DNA of 64,000 nucleotides from Bolinopsis microptera (Eukaryota > Ctenophora > Tentaculata > Lobata > Bolinopsidae), in assembly GCF_026151205.1 (NCBI RefSeq), contig NC_087073.1, positions 5,477,001 to 5,541,000 on the forward strand, in the 5' to 3' direction. Shown here in pieces: positions 48,481 through 59,081 of the stretch. Position 1 is the stretch's first letter; each line of letters opens with the position of its first letter. The translations under genes and the position numbers were made by a program. Under the pieces are notes generated by a model. It saw only the letters and a program-made list of their open reading frames with translations, made no database searches and was not told the DNA's origin.

Positions 48481-50828
48481 TCAAAAGCACTTCAAAGCAA
48501 TTCTAAGATTCTTCTTCTCCTCTGCATTTAACTCAGGTTTAAGGAAATGTTTCAGAAACACTTTGATCCCATTTTTAAGATTGTCTAGAGGTAACGGTTG
48601 TAAACGTCCAAATATTTCAGTTATCAGAACCTCTGATACATTCAAAATCTTACGGAATAATTCTTTGAAAAAGTCAACATCATCAGTGCCAATCTCTGCA
48701 AAATTTACGATTTTAAGAACTGATAATGAAATAGTTTTGTTTGAGATCAAGGATGACAAAAGTAAAATAAAGTTCCTAGTTTTGGTAGCATTCAGAGACT
48801 TCAGATCCTTCAACCTGTCCCAAATTGAAAACTGCATGGTTATCTGATAATTCTTACTATGTTCACAAAACTTCTTGATAACATTGACATAGTAAGGATT
48901 GAAAGTCTTACACTTCAAAGCACATAGAACAGTCACATAAATGATCTCTCGCTCTTGCTTGTCCTTGACATTGAGTTTCATCATCTTCACAAAGCAATGC
49001 TCGTAGTCCTCTGAGGACATCAAAACACAGAAAACATTCCGTCTAACCTCTGTGTTCATGTGGTTCTTCTTAGCAAGTGCCAGCAACTTACTATCAAACT
49101 CCACCTGTTTCACCTTTCTATTCTCTTCCAACCCGGTCCAAGCGGCCCCTATAACCCACCACCTTCCTTTAGTTTTAGCGTCCAGCAGGTCTCTTAATGT
49201 GACTTGGAGGTTGTTTGGAGCTTGTTTTACTGCAGCTTTGTACGCTTTCTGGATCTCAGTAATATCAGATTTGTCGTAGTTTGGAATTTTGTTGACGTTG
49301 TTGTTCTTCACTGCGGTTAGTGTTTCGACAAACCAAATGAATCGCGATGATTTTTCTTTGATTTTGGCACCAGTTTCATTGACAATCTGAACAATGTCTT
49401 TCAGTGCTTGAGGATCATCTTTGCGGATATCGAGCCCGACAGATTTGAAGATGTAAAGCAGAACTTCTAAATCAGCCTCAGTAAAAGATTTCAACAGAGT
49501 TCTAATGATTTCAAATATCAAGTTGCAGGACACGACTTTCAAAGCATATAGAAAGCAAATCATCGAAACAATGTTGTTGAGCAGTTTTCCGTGTCTTTCA
49601 GTCATCTCTTCGGTAAGTTTCTCAGCTAGATCCTCAAGCAATGGACTAACAAACTCGGGACCAATATTAGCCGTCATACAAGCGATGAGTAATATGTGCT
49701 CAGCACACAACCTAGCGGGCATGATGGTGTTGATGAGGAGTGACCGGGAGACAGCCTCTAGGATTGCCCTGTTCACTTCTCCTCGGGGGTAGTCTTGATA
49801 CACGAGTTCAACGTCGGTTAAAATCTGTTTGATGTTTGAGGTAGAGACTTTGTTGACGTAACCTCGTATTTTCCTTTTCAAGATAGCGTTAGGATCAAGG
49901 TTTCTAAGGTGAGGTGGTAAATATGTTGTGGGGGCAGGGGTTTCAACCTTCGTTATAGATGAATTTGTTTCCTCTTCGTTATTAAGAGCATCACCTTCTG
50001 CGTCTTTCTCGACGTTAGTTTCTGCTTCATCTTGCAATCCTCATCAGAGAATTCTTCATCTTCTGGAGGTATTTCTTCAGCATCTTCTTCTCCTCCTGAC
50101 ATGGGAGTGTCCTCATCAAACCCACCTTCCTCATCCATAGAAAACTCTTCATCAACCTGATCCTCCTCACCGAAATCATCAAAATCAGAATCATCATCTT
50201 CACCTTCGTCAGGTTTCTTGGTTTCATCGCCAGAGTCATCAAGATCTTTAAATAAGTCGTCAGCAGCAGATTCCGCTAGCTCTTTTTGCTTCTCCTTTTT
50301 CTTGCTGTCGTCTTTGAAATGCAAGACATAGCCTAGACCATCTGCATCTATTGACTTGGGTGTTATGTCGTCTCCTTTCTTTCTAAAACCCAAGCGTTTA
50401 CCCATATCTTTAATAACTCTATCCTCTTTCTTATTGGCAACCTCGGCTTCTTCTGGAGTCATTTTACTGCTTCCAGCAGATTTGTAAATCATGTCTTGTT
50501 TAGACTGTAACGACTGAATATTCTCTCTGCTGACGACTAAGGTCTTTTTGGGTTTATTCTTTTTCTCTTTGCTCACCTTATCATTATTATTGACTGCTTT
50601 GCCAGGCTCCCCAGCTTCAGGAAGTTGTGCTCCTGCTTTCAGGAGAATGTGTGTTATCCTTTTCTCCTTCTTAGCTTCTTTCTTAAGCTTTCTTTCCTTT
50701 TTTCTGTCTAGTTGAAACTTAGGTTTGCCGATTCTTTGACCAGATCGGTTCTTTTGCTTTTCTCCGCCAACAAGACTAGCAATACTGCCCGCAAACCTCT
50801 CCATGTTAGCTTGTCTCTTCCGCACCAT
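48481..50828 (-). CDS. NOM1: Nucleolar protein with MIF4G and MA3 domains
   Basis: A single-exon gene whose two overlapping frames together give about 782 aa. The N-terminal part is lysine-rich (RKKERKLKKEAKKEKRI) followed by a long Asp/Glu tract (DDDSDFDDFGEEDQVDEEF). The C-terminal part starts TYLPPHLRNLDPNAILKRKI, the invariant entry to the NOM1/Sgd1 MIF4G domain, followed by GEVNRAILEAVSRSLL, TKGRWWVIGAAWTG and the MA3 region (VRRNVFCVLMSSEDYEHCF). NOM1 targets PP1 to the nucleolus and works in 18S rRNA processing with eIF4A-like helicase. A one-base deficit near 50036 (GAGGATTGCAAG, coding strand) shifts the frame inside the acidic tract. TTCTTCATTTCAG, an excellent acceptor, lies three bases before the ATG. 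Confidence 0.92.
50031..50042 (-). other. One-base frame break in NOM1
   Basis: The frame ending in EEFSDEDCKMK gives way to one reading LQDEAETNVEKDAEGDA across the word GGATTGCAAG. Total CDS length is 2348, one short of a multiple of three; an extra T in the TT run would join the frames. Confidence 0.7.
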
Positions 50829-50932
50829 TTTCTGAAATGAAGAAGTGTGAAACAAGGTTTGCCTTCCTGTTCATAATATCTACATAATATCTTCAATTAG
50901 TTCAATGAAATATATTCGAAATCGTCGTATAT

Positions 50933-51028
50933 AAGTTAAACAAGGATCTGAAACTACTAGGTTCCGTACAGACTCAACTCTGCACCCGTGTCAATATGTT
51001 CATTATATGCAAGCCTCTTGATTTATAA
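50933..51028 (+). repeat. 96-bp direct repeat, copy 1
   Basis: It begins AAGTTAAACAAGGATCTGAA and ends GATTTATAA. It is essentially identical to 51251-51346, 318 bp away, so the duplication is recent. It lies upstream of NOM1 on that gene's strand and may affect its promoter. Confidence 0.9.
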
Positions 51029-51250
51029 TCACCGAGTCTAGTAATTGTTTAAGAGAGTTCTCTGGCAGTTACGAAACTCGAGAGACTGTGGGATACTGAA
51101 GGGAAAGGAAGCAGTTCTAACGAGCTCTTCTCAAACACAAGGATATATTCTTGTGAACTCGGCTAGTATATATGAAACATTTGTCATGGAGTTGTAGAGG
51201 GAGTTATGTGCCTCGCCGGGCTAAAGTAGTGGATGACCTTGCTGTACGGC

Positions 51251-51346
51251 AAGTTAAACAAGGATCTGAAACTACTAGGTTCCGTACAGACTCAACTCTG
51301 CACCCGTGTCAATATGTTCATTATATGCAAGCCTCTTGATTTATAA
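51251..51346 (+). repeat. 96-bp direct repeat, copy 2
   Basis: The partner of 50933-51028. The 222 bp between the copies is unique and non-coding. It could be a segmental tandem duplication or short LTR-like ends. Confidence 0.9.
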
Positions 51347-51398
51347 GCCAATATTTAATCCAATCCGAAAATTGCGTTTAAAATATTTGTGCTTAATT

Positions 51399-51710
51399 TG
51401 ACCTTTCGATTCCTTAGTTGAGAAAACCGGCCACTCCCTGATCTTGAGGTTTGGTACAGTGGTTCCTTAGACAATTATCCTCATTTATTATGTGACCGAT
51501 TTTTTTTTATTTGACTCGGTTCTCGAATTATGAGGTTAACCAGCTAAATTTTCCGAATTTTTGACATGGTTAACCTCATAATTCAAGAACCGAGTCAAAT
51601 AACAAAAATCGCTCACATAATAAATGAGGATAATTGTCTAAGGAACCACTGTACCAAACCTCAAGATCAGGGATTGGCCGGTTTTCTAAACTAAGATATC
51701 GAAAGGTCAA
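51399..51710. mobile_element. 312-bp foldback MITE
   Basis: Left arm from TTGACCTTTCGATTCCTTAG and right arm ending CTAAGATATCGAAAGGTCAA are inverted copies running to a centre near 51556 (CTCATAATTCAAGAACCGAG against CTCGGTTCTCGAATTATGAG). Arms are about 150 bp with scattered mismatches; nothing is encoded. Confidence 0.85.
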
Positions 51711-51900
51711 AAAAGTTACAGCCGTTTAAAGATCCAGTTCAACATGTAATTACAGGTAAACCTCAAAATTTAGCGTGCGATATCTCAGGAACGCAAGGTC
51801 AGATTTTGATCTGGTTTTTTTCTTCTTGTTCGTCTCCAGCAGCTATTATCAAATATGTGAAAACTAGAAAAGTGCCATTTACCCCCCCCCCCCTCTGGCC

Positions 51901-52376
51901 TTAACACGATAATTGATTCAAAACATTAAGGTAACTAGTAGTGGAAATAATACCGTTCTTATCTAATTCTGCTTGCTTTTGTAGACGGTCAGCTAACTTT
52001 TTCTGGTAACGGTCGATGTCGCGAACAGCACCTGTCTTTAATTTCTGAAGAAATGAGGTGTAATAATCAAAATTAAATGTAGCACATTCGGCCCACAGCC
52101 AGACCCAATACATCATGACAGTCAATAGAGGTCCACAAATTTGGAACAACTTTATCTGCCATATCAGTAATAACTGAACTACACAAGGGTTAAGTTTAAC
52201 TGCTAAAGTTTATCTCCAGAAACTCGTCTAAATAGAATCTGTAAGTTACAGAAGACAAATGGTAGTCAGTGTAGTACCTTTTTATCTGATCTCTCAGTGA
52301 TGTAGACGTATCCACTGAACGTGAGGAAGAATGCTGAGCAGCCGAAGAAGATCACGTGAGAATGTCGGAGACCCAT
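51901..52376 (-). CDS. Small two-helix membrane protein, family not recognised
   Basis: Two exons (52278-52376 and 51901-52155) join in phase 0 to give 117 aa. Two hydrophobic segments are visible: VIFFGCSAFFLTFSGYVYI at about 8-26 and the stretch CGPLLTVMMYWVWLWAECA at about 40-58. They are separated by a short charged loop (TERSDKKIK). The C-terminal half is a basic, probably helical amphipathic tail (DRYQKKLADRLQKQAELDKN). The topology suggests an ER or mitochondrial membrane protein. Clean GT-AG junction and reading-frame continuity support a real gene; I cannot name it. Confidence 0.6.
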
Positions 52377-52860
52377 TTATCAAACATTTAGACTTCAATT
52401 TTATAAATTAGAGGTTAACAGGTCAGCTGATCATAATTCATAAACACAAAAACAAATTTATAAATTGTATTAGAAATTAGACACATTTTCGAGAAGTAAA
52501 AAGAGTGAGTAAAACTACAATCAGACACTCAGCGGAGATGCTGGTACTGGTCAGATGGTCACTTATTAATGAGAAGGAGTGCTCAGTGAAGTGGCGAACA
52601 TTTCCACGTTTTGGAATTTCTTTTGATTAATGGCAAACTGGGCGAAATCGAAACACGTCAATGTTTCATCATTATAAACCGTCTAAGATTGTGTTGGGCT
52701 GTAATTCAATAATCCTGATGTGGAAACTGTCTTAAAACTTTAAAATAATCAATATCAGATTGGCCTCCATTTATTTCTCAGGAGGTAATCAAATCTGGTT
52801 AAGAGTTCACTTGTAAATCAACTTCGTAAGCGGACGATAAATCGTAAAATCAATACAACT
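52377..52860. other. Intergenic, no gene seen
   Basis: About 480 bp of AT-rich sequence between the two-helix membrane protein and the large palindrome; probably the promoter side of the minus-strand membrane-protein gene. Confidence 0.45.
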
Positions 52861-55854
52861 ACTCCAGTAGCAGGCAGGGGTTGAGTGTGCACTTCATTGC
52901 ATAGAGTTTTTTGCTACTAAATCGGGTTAAATAGGTCATTGGTAACTCAAATCACCGAGGGGCACAATTTGTATCGCTATTCCCAGTCCTACAGGGCGAA
53001 ATTTCTAAATTGCCCTCAGTCGCAAATTTGGGATTTTTGTATCTCGGCTTCTAAAAGACTTAGAGACTTGAATATTGGCTCAAAATAACTGCAATAGCCT
53101 TATTTATATACAAGTTATGAAGCAATATAAGGTCTCAAGTGCCTAGTTGTAAAGATATTAACGAAAAACTGTTTTTTGGCTCATCGCAGCCTGAATTACC
53201 GGATTATTTTTGTATCTCGAGCTACAAAGGTCGCAGAAACTTCTCTGATATTGAAAAATATTCGCACTGAAGCACTGAGCACATTTATATAAGACTTATG
53301 AATTATTATATGCTCTAAAATGCTTATCTGTAGAGATATTAGCAAAAATCGGTAATTTTGGCTATACCAATTCAAATTTGGTAATTCGTTTTGTCTTTTT
53401 GTTGCAAATTTTCACGTTGCAATTTTCAAGATGCGGTTTGTGGCTATCGATAGGGCTTTATATGCTATTGTATGGTTTTGATACGATCCTTCAGCACCTG
53501 ACATAGGCAATAGGGGTCACAAACCCTGAAATTTCAGGAACTGCGTGCAGTGGCCGAGATTAATATTTGATAATTACTTGAACTCTTGACTCACATACAT
53601 CTTTTCAACGGTTAGTTGGACATCTTAAGCCAGTATTTAACGTTCAGTAAAACTTTTGATGTATTTGTAGCTCAGGTGATGTGCCCCATAACCTCACGCC
53701 TGAGTGACAGTGGGCCTTATCGATCATGAGCCACAAATCACAATGACTTTGGGCCTCAGTGACAAGGGCATTCGTACTCTTGGCTTAAATTGGCTCTTTG
53801 TTAGTATCATCAATCAGGTTTATAACTTCTATAGAAGTTAGATATAGATATATATCTATATCTATATCAGATGATATAGATATCATCTGCCGGTCCAGTG
53901 TCCACCTGTCTCTTTGAGATTCATTATTACTTCAAGTTCAGTCATTTCGCTTCTGTTTAACTGTAGGCGTAATAAGGGACTTCAGTCCAGCAATATCTCT
54001 AGATTTAGCAATATCTGGTTTCGCTATTAATTGTGTTCAACAAGCAAGTTTGTAAGTTTTCAGTCCTACTGCCCAAAAATATTGGCCCCCAGATCACTGG
54101 TAATGCTGGAGTACTGGTATAATGCACATTGCACATGTGGTAATGCTGATTTTTGCTTAACATAGCTCTTTTTAAAAATTTTAAGTTCGTTTTCAGCAGT
54201 CTTCTCTATCATACTGGCCTTTATCTATACAAATATAATCTTGATCCTGGGCTCTACAGGTTACCGAATGTCCATCTCAGCATATATACAACTTAAATTG
54301 AGTCATAAATTAGATTTATGTGGGGCACAGAGTCACTGAGGGACAGGTATCGTTGGGCCCGAAGTTCTAGGACCCAAAGTTGCAGGTGCCACAGGTCCTG
54401 GGGCTTACAATAATTGGGGCACGAGGTTGGTAGACATTCGATAACCTGTAGAGCCCAGGTTCAAGATTATATTTAGAGATAAAGGAGGTGAATCTGTTTT
54501 TATGCCAGTATGACAGGGAAAAGTCCTGCTGAAAAAGGAACTTAAAAAAGAGCTATGTTAAGCAAAAAATCAGCATTACCATGTACAATGTGCATTACCA
54601 GTACTCCAGCATTACCAGTGATCTGGGGGCCAATATTTTGGGGCAGTAGGACTGAAAACTTACAATCTTGCTTGTTGAACACAATTAATAGCGAAACCAG
54701 ATATTGCTAAATCTAGAGATATTGCTGGACTGAAGTCCCTTATTACGCCTACAGTTAAACAGAAGCGAAATGACTGAACTTGAAGTAATAATGAATCTCA
54801 AAGAGACAGGTGGACACTGGACCGGCAGATGATATCTATATCATCTGATATAGATATAGATATATATCTATATCTAACTTCTATAGAAGTTATAAACCTG
54901 ATTGATGATACTAACAAAGAGCCAATTTAAGCCAAGAGTACGAATGCCCTTGTCACTGAGGCCCAAAGTCATTGTGATTTGTGGCTCATGATCGATAAGG
55001 CCCACTGTCACTCAGGCGTGAGGTTATGGGGCACATCACCTGAGCTACAAATACATCAAAAGTTTTACTGAACGTTAAATACTGGCTTAAGATGTCCAAC
55101 TAACCGTTGAAAAGATGTATGTGAGTCAAGAGTTCAAGTAATTATCAAATATTAATCTCGGCCACTGCACGCAGTTCCTGAAATTTCAGGGTTTGTGACC
55201 CCTATTGCCTATGTCAGGTGCTGAAGGATCGTATCAAAACCATACAATAGCATATAAAGCCCTATCGATAGCCACAAACCGCATCTTGAAAATTGCAACG
55301 TGAAAATTTGCAACAAAAAGACAAAACGAATTACCAAATTTGAATTGGTATAGCCAAAATTACCGATTTTTGCTAATATCTCTACAGATAAGCATTTTAG
55401 AGCATATAATAATTCATAAGTCTTATATAAATGTGCTCAGTGCTTCAGTGCGAATATTTTTCAATATCAGAGAAGTTTCTGCGACCTTTGTAGCTCGAGA
55501 TACAAAAATGATCCGGTAATTCAGGCTGCGATGAGCCAAAAAACAGTTTTTCGTGAATATCTTTAAAACTAGGCACTTGAGACCTTATATTGCTTCATAA
55601 CCTGTATATAAATAAGGCTATTGCGGTTATTTTAAGCTAATGTTCAAGTCTCTAAGTCTTTTAGAAGCCGAGATACAAAAATCCCAAATTTGCGACTGAG
55701 GGCAATTTAGAAATTTCGCCCTGTAGGACTGGGACTAGCGATTCAAATTGTGCCCCTCGGTGATTTGAGTTACCAATGACCTATTTAACCCGATTCAGTA
55801 GCAAAAAACTCTATGCAGTGAAGTGCACACTCAACCCCTGCCTGCTACTGGAGT
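52861..55854. mobile_element. 3.0-kb giant palindrome (foldback element)
   Basis: Arms of about 1.42 kb (52861-54277 and 54432-55854) are nearly identical inverted copies around a 150-bp loop; the ends read ACTCCAGTAGCAGGCAGGGG and its inverse. No coding frame of note. Each arm contains about 170-200-bp loosely repeated segments with TATCTCGGCTTCTAAAAG or TATCTCGAGCTACAAAGG and the word AACTCAAATC. A target duplication is not evident. Very high arm identity implies youth or conversion. Confidence 0.88.
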
Positions 55855-56196
55855 AAACAGGCAAATCCAAAAAAATATTCGGTCCTATACTAACCAGCTT
55901 AATCGTTGTGGTTTTATATACAAAAATATTACATTTTTAATCAAAACTTATGGGCACTAAAAATCTGCATGCATTTAATCATCTAGTTAAGTCAACAAAC
56001 TATGACGATGACATCAATTGTACCTCCAGATGGCTTTGAGTCTATTGATCATTGTTTGAAAGTGCTGTGTCATGTAGTTCGTTGTAGGGTCTAGTTTTAG
56101 TGAATTTAATGTCGAACTTTTCCTGTCATGATGCGTGTCTGTATTGTATAACAGAGAGTGACGTCACAGTGTGACAGCCCTCACAACGCAGCTCAA
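55855..56196. other. 3' flank of the BTB array
   Basis: Non-coding. The stretch GTCTGTATTGTATAACAGAG near 56130 matches the unit boundary seen at 58974, showing that the tandem unit extends into this region. Confidence 0.55.
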
Positions 56197-57969
56197 CTAC
56201 GCTGATAAAGTGCTCGATTCTGATCCAAAATAAACAACAATACTTATCTCAGGAGGAGTACCAAATCTAAGATTACTATTATATGTCAGGACACCGTGTC
56301 TTGACGGCGGGAGCATTTCCTTATCAGCAAAACCAAGAAAACGGTACCGAACATAACTCACGTAATCTGATGGTGGACGCCCACCCTCGCTAAATGCAAA
56401 TAACATGTTCGCTCCCCAACACCAGTATGTAGACGTTGCATCTTTACATGGTTTACCGTACCATGTTATCGGTGTGTCTTTGTGGTAATTACCACTTGAT
56501 TTTATATCAAGAGCTAGATGGAAATCTCCGAACCCAGAAGATGTTTCTTCGTGAAAATGTAGGTCATCAGGGTAGAGATCAGGATCAGTAACAAGCTGTA
56601 TATTGAAAGAATCATCTTGTTCACCCGAAGCAGCAGTAACACGCAGGATGAAGCCGCAGTGCCCCTCTCTTTGACAGTCAAATCTACCCAATCTATCCTG
56701 TTTGAATTTAAACTTGATGTCGTGATCTCTACTAAATAGTGCATCAGGTGTGTATTCAGAGGTAGAAACGATACGATTATAGCTGAGCTTATTTTCAGTT
56801 ACCATGTGGACATTCTTTAGTATCTTAGCAGTGAAACCACCATATACCGGATTATTCTTGTATTCCGTATCAATGTACTCACGAGGTAAAGGATCCCAAC
56901 CTCTACTTTTCATAATATCAGAAAACTTAGTCACAAATTGGTTTGTGATTGTAACAAATGGATTGTTTGTTGGAAAAAGGGATTTATAAAACAACCAGCA
57001 GAAAACAGCATCGTAGAAAATGTAGCTGTTTGTAACGAGCGGAGATTCTTCTAAGAAAGTTGCAAGAGTTTTCAGATCATTAATATCTTGTAACTGCTGA
57101 AAATTGTGGAATGAGTAAGGAACATACTCTGCCTTTTTTAACACTACTTTACTTTCAGATGAAGCACTATAGAACCGTTTGAGAAGTCCAACAATCAACT
57201 TGAAATCCTCTTTTGATGGATTGTCAATACTCTCCAATTTCTCAATTAATTCCAGATACAAAGGCTTGTGAGCTGCTTCACGCGATGAAAATGTTACATT
57301 CTCCAATATGCATCGAGTGTTGGGATCAATAACACAATTGTTATTTTCCAGGTGATTTACTAGAACTTGTATCAGAATGTATTCCTCTTTTCCTGTCATC
57401 TCGATTATCACATCAAGAGTTGTTGAAGGGCAAGATGAAATGTCACTGAGATACTTTGTTACAAAAGTTTTAGTGCAAGTTATCAGAGATGTAAACTTTG
57501 TGATAACTAATTCAACAAAGTTTCTCTTTTTTAGTGTAATGAACATGAACATTGCCTCTTCAAACACAAACAGTTGCTCAGTATAGTTGTTCACATTCAC
57601 AGTTTCTGTTAAAGATTTGAAGTATTTGTAGCATCTGTCAACAATCCAAGCAACATCAAAAACATGGCCCATTTTGTTCACTTCACGAAAATTAGACCTT
57701 GAGATCTTCTTTACGTCCCCAGAATATGAAGCCTCAAGAAAACATTGAACTGCATCTTTGGAGAAATCTTGTACTTCAATAGTGGATTGGAAAAGATTTG
57801 TAGTTAAATTCTCAATAACTGGGCTGTTGTAAGAGATTATCATAGAGTTGGCTAGAAGTTCTTCTCCACTTTCAAGTAGAAACTTGAGATTACTGTGAGA
57901 TGGAGATCCAAGATATTGGACCCCGAAATCCATGGGTACCTGTACTTTGGGGATTATCACCGTCATCAT
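56197..57969 (-). CDS. BTB-domain protein, tandem copy 1 (intact)
   Basis: A single exon of 590 aa. After a short lead (PMDFGVQYLGSPSHSNLKFL) comes a BTB/POZ-like fold at about 20-115: LLESGEELLANSMIISYNSP, then VIENLTTNLF, DAVQCFLEASYSGDVKKI and VFDVAWIVDRCYKYF. A helical BACK-like region follows to about 370. The C-terminal 220 residues (CGFILRVTAASGEQ, DDLHFHEETSS, DTPITWYGKPCKD, YWCWGANMLF, ISIVVYFGS) look like a beta-rich ligand or substrate-binding domain that I do not recognise. BTB proteins usually dimerise and many recruit CUL3 ubiquitin ligases; that role here is inference. It is one of at least three units of a 2.8-kb tandem array. Confidence 0.8.
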   Translation of the reverse strand: MMTVIIPKVQVPMDFGVQYLGSPSHSNLKFLLESGEELLANSMIISYNSPVIENLTTNLFQSTIEVQDFSKDAVQCFLEASYSGDVKKISRSNFREVNKMGHVFDVAWIVDRCYKYFKSLTETVNVNNYTEQLFVFEEAMFMFITLKKRNFVELVITKFTSLITCTKTFVTKYLSDISSCPSTTLDVIIEMTGKEEYILIQVLVNHLENNNCVIDPNTRCILENVTFSSREAAHKPLYLELIEKLESIDNPSKEDFKLIVGLLKRFYSASSESKVVLKKAEYVPYSFHNFQQLQDINDLKTLATFLEESPLVTNSYIFYDAVFCWLFYKSLFPTNNPFVTITNQFVTKFSDIMKSRGWDPLPREYIDTEYKNNPVYGGFTAKILKNVHMVTENKLSYNRIVSTSEYTPDALFSRDHDIKFKFKQDRLGRFDCQREGHCGFILRVTAASGEQDDSFNIQLVTDPDLYPDDLHFHEETSSGFGDFHLALDIKSSGNYHKDTPITWYGKPCKDATSTYWCWGANMLFAFSEGGRPPSDYVSYVRYRFLGFADKEMLPPSRHGVLTYNSNLRFGTPPEISIVVYFGSESSTLSA

Positions 57970-59081
57970 AGCAGGCTACACCTGGAGATATATTATGAGC
58001 TATTGATAAAATAATCGTTATTTGAATCATTTAAATTCGCTCCAAAATCCTATGTTCACTTTTAAATTAGCAAATGGGGCATCGTATCTGCCCATGTTAA
58101 ATGGGCGAACCCCATTGCACATGAATTGAGCATAACTCGATGATTTATTATAATTTGATTTTAAAAGTGACAGATGCTTTCTAAATTCTACAATCAACAC
58201 TTGCAAAGAGTATCATCAAGAAACAACTCATGAATTGAAAAAGAACGGAAATTTTGTGTCACAAAATTAGCATACAACGAATACCTAAAAAGAGCATCCA
58301 ATACCGACAAATCTAATCTTTTAAATTGTTACTGTTTAGTAAAATATACTATTGTAATAGATGCTTACAATTTGCATGCACTGAATTAATAAATTTTAAT
58401 AACAAATCGATAAAAAACAATTTCAAAAGAAGAAAATAAAGATTAACTAAGACTGTTTAGCTGTTTTTATGATAAATGCTAAATCACAAAACTAATAAAA
58501 TTGATCTCACAGTGCATGCACCCCTGAGAGTCGAGCTTGCTCGTTGATTAGTGGACTAAAAACATTAATATTATGTGTTAATGGTACATTCACAGGACTA
58601 CACATTACAAAACGATAACTCGCCTCTCCATCAGACATAAATGCTAAATCAATAATTAAGATAAACAAAGGTTAAAAAGCGTTACATTGAGCCATTAAAA
58701 TAATATAGTCATAGAACTAACAACTGTATAACTAATAATGGGTAAAAGAAACATTATCCAAATCCTTCACAGACACAAAATTATCATTACTATTGTATTG
58801 ACAAAATTAATAAAGATAGAAAGTACTAAGATCACGATACCACAGCGCTGGTTTTTAGTGTATTGGTCACTGTTTAGTGTCAGTGGTGTGTAGTGTTTAT
58901 CATGTTCTATAGTACACAGTTGATTGAAGACACTAGTTTTACTGCAGTTAACATCAGAGTTTCCCCTCTATGTGTCCGTATTGTATAACAGAGTGACACA
59001 GCTCAGTATTAGCAGCAGTATTTTCCTTATCCTCCCTGTTATCAGAGTTAATGTCTTTAATAGTTCCTTCAACCACTCTGA
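57970..59081. other. Spacer between BTB copies
   Basis: Non-coding spacer of the tandem unit. It is homologous, in order, to 60770-61006, 62322-62979 and 63897-64000, and so is the uninterrupted version of the copy-2 upstream flank. Confidence 0.8.

Noticed and set aside
47513..50042. Programmed ribosomal frameshifting in the INO80E-like gene and NOM1
   Set aside because: No X-XXY-YYZ slippery site or downstream pseudoknot is evident, and homologues are single-frame; a missing base is simpler.
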